Under the pieces are notes generated by a model that saw only the letters and a list, made by a program, of their open reading frames with translations, did no database searches and was not told where the DNA came from. The position numbers and the translations under genes were made by a program. From Cardiocondyla obscurior (Eukaryota > Arthropoda > Insecta > Hymenoptera > Formicidae), in the NCBI RefSeq assembly GCF_019399895.1, contig NC_091865.1, positions 12,901,001 to 12,965,000 of the forward strand: 64,000 bases of DNA, in the 5' to 3' direction. Positions 61,001 through 64,000 of the stretch are shown here, in pieces (the first letter of the stretch is position 1; the number at the start of each line of letters is the position of its first letter).

Positions 61001-64000
61001 CTTTTCACATTTCGAAACGACGACCGGATATTTCGGAAGTAACCTTGAAGTTACAGCAACCAATGCGAGTTTTGTTGCGACCGGTTGACCCGCGAGCCAG
61101 TACGCCTTAAGCCTTATACGGCGAGTCACGGTGGCGCTAATAGGAAGTGTATCCTTGCCGGTTGATCCGTTCTCGGCCTCCGTCAGATAATTTCAAATAA
61201 AAAATTCTGCCATCTAAGGGAGGCCTAAAGACCTCGCGGGCGGCCGCGTTCATGGGTTCACGGCGTTCTCCATATGCCGTATTAACGTTGTCGGCCCAAA
61301 ACAGTCGCCGCGAATCTTAAAATTAGTCATGCACTCGACAACGAAGGACAATGTCGATGACTCGCGCGAATGCACGGCCGATTGGACAACAACTTTGGCT
61401 CCTTTGTCAAATGCCTATTTTTCTCTTTCTACCTTTCTCGCTCGCGGTGCATTTAACGAGCCGTATTATCCTCGTATTCTAGATAGCTTTAAAATAACCC
61501 AGTGACATTTTAAGTTTCTTCTTACAAGTTAGTGCCGAAAAATAAAAAAAAAAAGGAAAGAAAGCAAATAAGATTTAATTTTTTAATTTAACTGAGAATT
61601 AATTGATTATTATAAATATTGCGACGAAATTAAGAAAAATCTTTATATGATATACTCCGAGACATATCGAACGGTTTTCCTACGTTTCTCGAAGTGTCTT
61701 TCACTTCACGGTATTTTAACACGCGCAATCTCAATTTCCCTTTCGCAACAGCAGGAAGCACGTTGTAACGCCGCGTCGTGCATCGCGCGCTATTAATTTC
61801 CCGCGTAACATCCAGAAGCGACGCGAAAACACTTGTAACACCTTCTTCTTGCGCGACCTCGCTAAAAATCAGACATTCTATATCGCCGTAATGCACCGAG
61901 TCGTGGCGCAAAAGCGATGCTCGTAAACCGGAAGTGCACCGTGCTTTTAACTTCTCTTTCGTTCTCTGCGCGCCGTGATTTTCGAACCGGGTAAACATAT
62001 GCATAATGCAAGGCGCGACACACACTTGGTCGGAAATTGTTGGGAAAAAGTCTGATACACCCTTACGTTAACATATACATATACGCGCACGAGAGTACGG
62101 CGACATAGGTATTACAGTAAGCCTGGTTCTACTACTATTGGGTATTGCACCCACAGATATCGTGGTCTATTTATATACGGCAACCTTTGCTTTTTCCACC
62201 TGTCCTACTTGGGGAGATCCAAGGTGCACCCTGGACATGTACACGCTCGAAGATTGTTTTCCGCGTGCAATTTACCCTTTCTTATAAGATTGAAGATTAT
62301 CTTGTAGATTATTATTAAGTGCTCTTCATTATAGTACAAGCACCATATCTTTCATTTTATTTCTATCATTATCTTCTCGTCTCTTATTAATGATTGACAT
62401 ACCGTTTGGTAAACTTACGGAATTCTTTTCTTGTTATTAAGGAAAATTATAAGTGTACCATTATTAACTGCACGTTTCATTTTGTGGTCGAATTAGATTG
62501 AGGATTTGATTACTATGGAAATTAATCTGTTAATTAAACTTTTTTTTTTTTTTTTTTTTTTTTTCTTTTTTGTAATCGACGAAATAATTTGCCTACTTAT
62601 TGCATTTAATATTTATTACGCTATTTATGTAAGTGGTCGTGTAGAAATTCTACCTTGGTATACTAAAACTGCGTTTGTTCCGGGTCAAAAATAATCGATG
62701 TCGGTCATACGAACTTCGACCTGCGGCGTATGCGGGACAACTAAAATCAGAACGTACCGAAAGCAAGGTAATGCGCAGCTCAGCATTCCACGAAAGCTTA
62801 CAGAGCTTTCGTAACTTTAGCTCTCACGTATCAAATTCTACTCGCTATCGTTAGTCCGAGAAGAAACATAATATATATGAAGTAAAAATAATTCCGCGAA
62901 AAACATTTAATTATCTTGAAAAGAAAATAAACGAAATTAAATTACGGATAATCGCAATGAATAAATTTATTTCGGAGGAAAAAGAGGAAGGGAAATAAAG
63001 CTACAGCTAGTACACGGCAACCGTTTTTCTTTTTTGGAATAAATTCCTTCATTATAAAAGAGTGTTTTATTTTCATTATTGGCATCGAGATAACCATCAT
63101 TATCGATTTCTGGTGGATTACACGCGTTGATACGCGTGTCGAGCCTTATATGTTTCTGCAAGGTTGCTGGACCTTTTGAAAAGTGGCACGTCGATACACC
63201 CGGACGAAGTTAACATACACCCGTTTAGTTCCCTTTTGTAATATAATTCTCTCTCGTGACCTGAGTTCACTCATCTTCATTCTAAAAACGGCTCGTGTCT
63301 ATTTCGATGTGAATCACATTTCCCTCTTAAGAAAGGATAGTTGCTCTTTCCTACCCGCGTAAATCAGATGACTTTAAAAGTGTTCACGACCGCTAAAATA
63401 CGAGTCACGCTCGCGAGTCATACGTTCGAGACAAAGTAATGCATGATTTAAACATGCCTTCAAACAATATTCTAAAAAAAAAGAAAAAAAAATTATCTAG
63501 ATACAAAAATACGAATTTTAATAAAATATGAAACTTTTTACTTTTAATCTTTTCTCAAGTAATGTTTATCGTGATACGAAATTATAATTCATCAAATTAA
63601 TATATGTAGGTTTCGCAGCGTCTTTCATACGAACGCTAAATTGGAATTGACAGATGAGAAAAGATAATTAATGCTCAAGAAATATAGCTCATGAATTATT
63701 CCGAACATTATTATAGTATTCGATTGTATTAATGTTAAATTAATGCGTACGAATTCTTTTCGTGGCGTATCGCTGTTTTGTTGAATCTTTCAAATGAAGC
63801 TTAATTGTGCAAAATATAAAAACAGTGCAGTAGGCGTTCGTGTGACGGATCGGCTGTCTCGCAAAAAGGATTCTGAAAAATCATCATTCGCCCACCGTGT
63901 CGCATAACGTTACATCGAACTTTTGTACTGTTTGCAAACAACTTTTTCCGCTGTGCCGTGAATATTCATGATTTTGCGTCATTCTCATTATGCCGGTATT
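58060..64000. other. Right-hand 6 kb without a confident gene
   Basis: A mosaic of AT-rich sequence and CpG-rich patches (about 59.4-59.9, 60.95-61.4 and 61.7-62.1 kb), with homopolymer runs near 58420 and 62540. Several frames of 60-131 codons exist on both strands, but none has splice partners or family resemblance. It is most consistent with long introns or intergenic regulatory DNA. Confidence 0.4.

Noticed and set aside
61630..62025. 131-codon open frame on the minus strand
   Set aside because: It lies in a CpG-rich patch, has no family resemblance or splice partners, and its composition is mixed as expected for chance. Not called as a gene.
62540..62570. Long T run considered as the tail of a retroposed gene
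   Set aside because: No adjacent intronless gene copy and no flanking direct repeat could be recognised.

Overview
This is a window of insect nuclear DNA, most likely from a hymenopteran and perhaps an ant. It is AT-rich, but CpG-dense patches sit around promoters. Genes are split by short GT-AG introns, and the proteins are insect or general-animal types: NPC1, SLC25A46, SEC61 gamma, a bestrophin, a sarcoplasmic calcium-binding protein, a takeout/JHBP protein, RPAP3 and IFT54. No prokaryotic layout, tRNA, rRNA or CRISPR array was seen. All gene models below were built by hand from splice signals, phase and family resemblance, without transcript data.

Layout. (1) 0-1.1 kb, minus: the N-terminal two thirds of SLC25A46, running off the left edge. 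Divergent to it, 1.6-2.7 kb on plus holds an unusual exon-like module repeated three times in tandem with its splice signals, probably a noncoding transcript. (2) 5.4-19.1 kb, plus: NPC1 in 18 core coding exons, with a long upstream ORF, an extra in-frame exon in intron 4 and two alternative C-terminal exons; a small MITE-like hairpin lies between the latter. (3) 22.7-24.3 kb, minus: a five-exon sarcoplasmic calcium-binding protein. (4) 25.3-28.1 kb: a non-autonomous hAT-like element with perfect 8-bp target duplications and about 270-bp terminal inverted repeats. (5) 28.9-29.2 kb, minus: SEC61 gamma. (6) 30.3-33.8 kb, minus: a bestrophin, including a GC-AG intron. (7) 35.6-36.3 kb, plus: an unrecognised small single-pass membrane protein. 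(8) 38.0-40.1 kb, plus: RPAP3. (9) 40.4-43.1 kb, minus: TRAF3IP1/IFT54, tail to tail with RPAP3 and with a perfect RFX X-box just upstream. (10) 45.7-47.5 kb, minus: a C2H2 zinc-finger protein. (11) 48.9-50.2 kb, plus: an unrecognised basic Cys/His-containing protein. (12) 51.0-53.8 kb, plus: a takeout/JHBP-family secreted protein. (13) 54-64 kb: no confident coding gene. It holds a candidate TATA-driven first exon at about 55.2 kb, a candidate minus-strand exon at 56.4 kb and a GC-rich patch at about 57.7 kb, and is otherwise probably intron or intergenic DNA.

The genes are mostly unrelated housekeeping or tissue genes. Possible functional links are lysosomal control of NPC1 (an M-box/CLEAR-like site upstream) and a ciliary theme at RPAP3/IFT54: RPAP3 is an R2TP co-chaperone used in dynein assembly, and IFT54 carries an X-box.
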